From the NCBI GenBank assembly GCA_015059425.1, contig SVAM01000002.1:85007-149006 (forward strand): a stretch of DNA of 64,000 nucleotides, read 5' to 3'. The position numbers and the translations under genes were made by a program. The notes under the pieces were generated by a model. It did not search any database. It saw only the letters and a list, made by a program, of their open reading frames with translations, and had not been told where the DNA came from. The first letter of the stretch is position 1. Each line of letters starts with the position of its first letter. Positions 63,673 through 64,000 of this stretch are shown here, piece after piece. The stretch is from Bacillota bacterium. Lineage in GTDB: Bacteria; Bacillota_I; Bacilli_A; RF39; UBA660.

Positions 63673-64000
63673 TTATTTCTACATTTTTTATTTGTTGATA
63701 TTTCTCCTCGAAACCCCTCAACATTGGGAAGTCATCAAACGATTGATTGCTAGTCAATTCCACGAGAATTTCACTCTCTTGTGGTTCTCACAAGACTGCC
63801 CCCATTGCTTGAGTCTGTGGCTAGGCAGGAGTATCATTATACCTATTGTTTGTTATTGCAATATTAGGAGCAACCTAATTTTATAGCCAAGTATTTATCG
63901 TCAAGCGTACTTGCTAACGTGCTTATCTTTCCAGACAACAATAGGAACGTATCTGATGAATGTATATCCAATTGTCAAAGAACAGTCCTGTTTCTAAAAA

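Noticed and set aside
63668-63805. Genetic code 4 (TGA=Trp) as explanation of the in-frame TGA
   Set aside because: Trp is encoded by TGG throughout intact genes and core ORFs are complete under code 11.
63665-63886. Plus-strand 73-aa ORF at right edge
   Set aside because: No SD and no recognised similarity; the region is better explained as leader/structured DNA read on the minus strand.
1-64000. CRISPR arrays, rRNA operons, complete prophage
   Set aside because: No regularly spaced direct repeats, no rRNA sequence and no phage structural genes seen.

Overview
AT-rich chromosomal segment of a low-GC Bacillota (Bacilli / Mollicutes-relative-like gene content; lineage is inference). Nearly all genes are on the minus strand. 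The core is housekeeping: tig, trmK, rpoD, dnaG, uvrC, queA, tmk-like, glyA, folD, ruvA/ruvB, tRNA-Arg(CCG), rseP, cdsA, khpA, rpsP, pflB/pflA, recD2, mtaB, hrcA-grpE-dnaK-pepF-dnaJ, a P-type ATPase, topA, an LtaS-like protein, rnhB and rbgA. Accessory content: a decayed IS transposase near the left edge, two secreted paralogs with a shared C-terminal domain, a sortase plus Cna-B adhesin pair, an isolated RnfC/RnfD pair, an isolated prepilin peptidase/PilC pair, a lone amidoligase, a CotE-like protein, and the end of an integrative element (three serine recombinases, MazF and small proteins) at the right edge. The strongest candidates for undescribed systems are two small antisense-RNA toxin-antitoxin loci in 'intergenic' DNA, both missed by the ORF track. 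Locus A (about 20260-20540) encodes a 29-aa basic peptide inside an mRNA with paired 5' and 3' ends and a sequestered SD. An opposing promoter and a Rho-independent terminator there define a ~77-nt antisense RNA (AapA/IsoA-like architecture). Locus B (about 8200-8485) encodes a 22-aa hydrophobic peptide, with a convergent ~70-nt antisense RNA and short direct repeats (Fst/par-like architecture). All calls come from reading the sequence; no database search was run.
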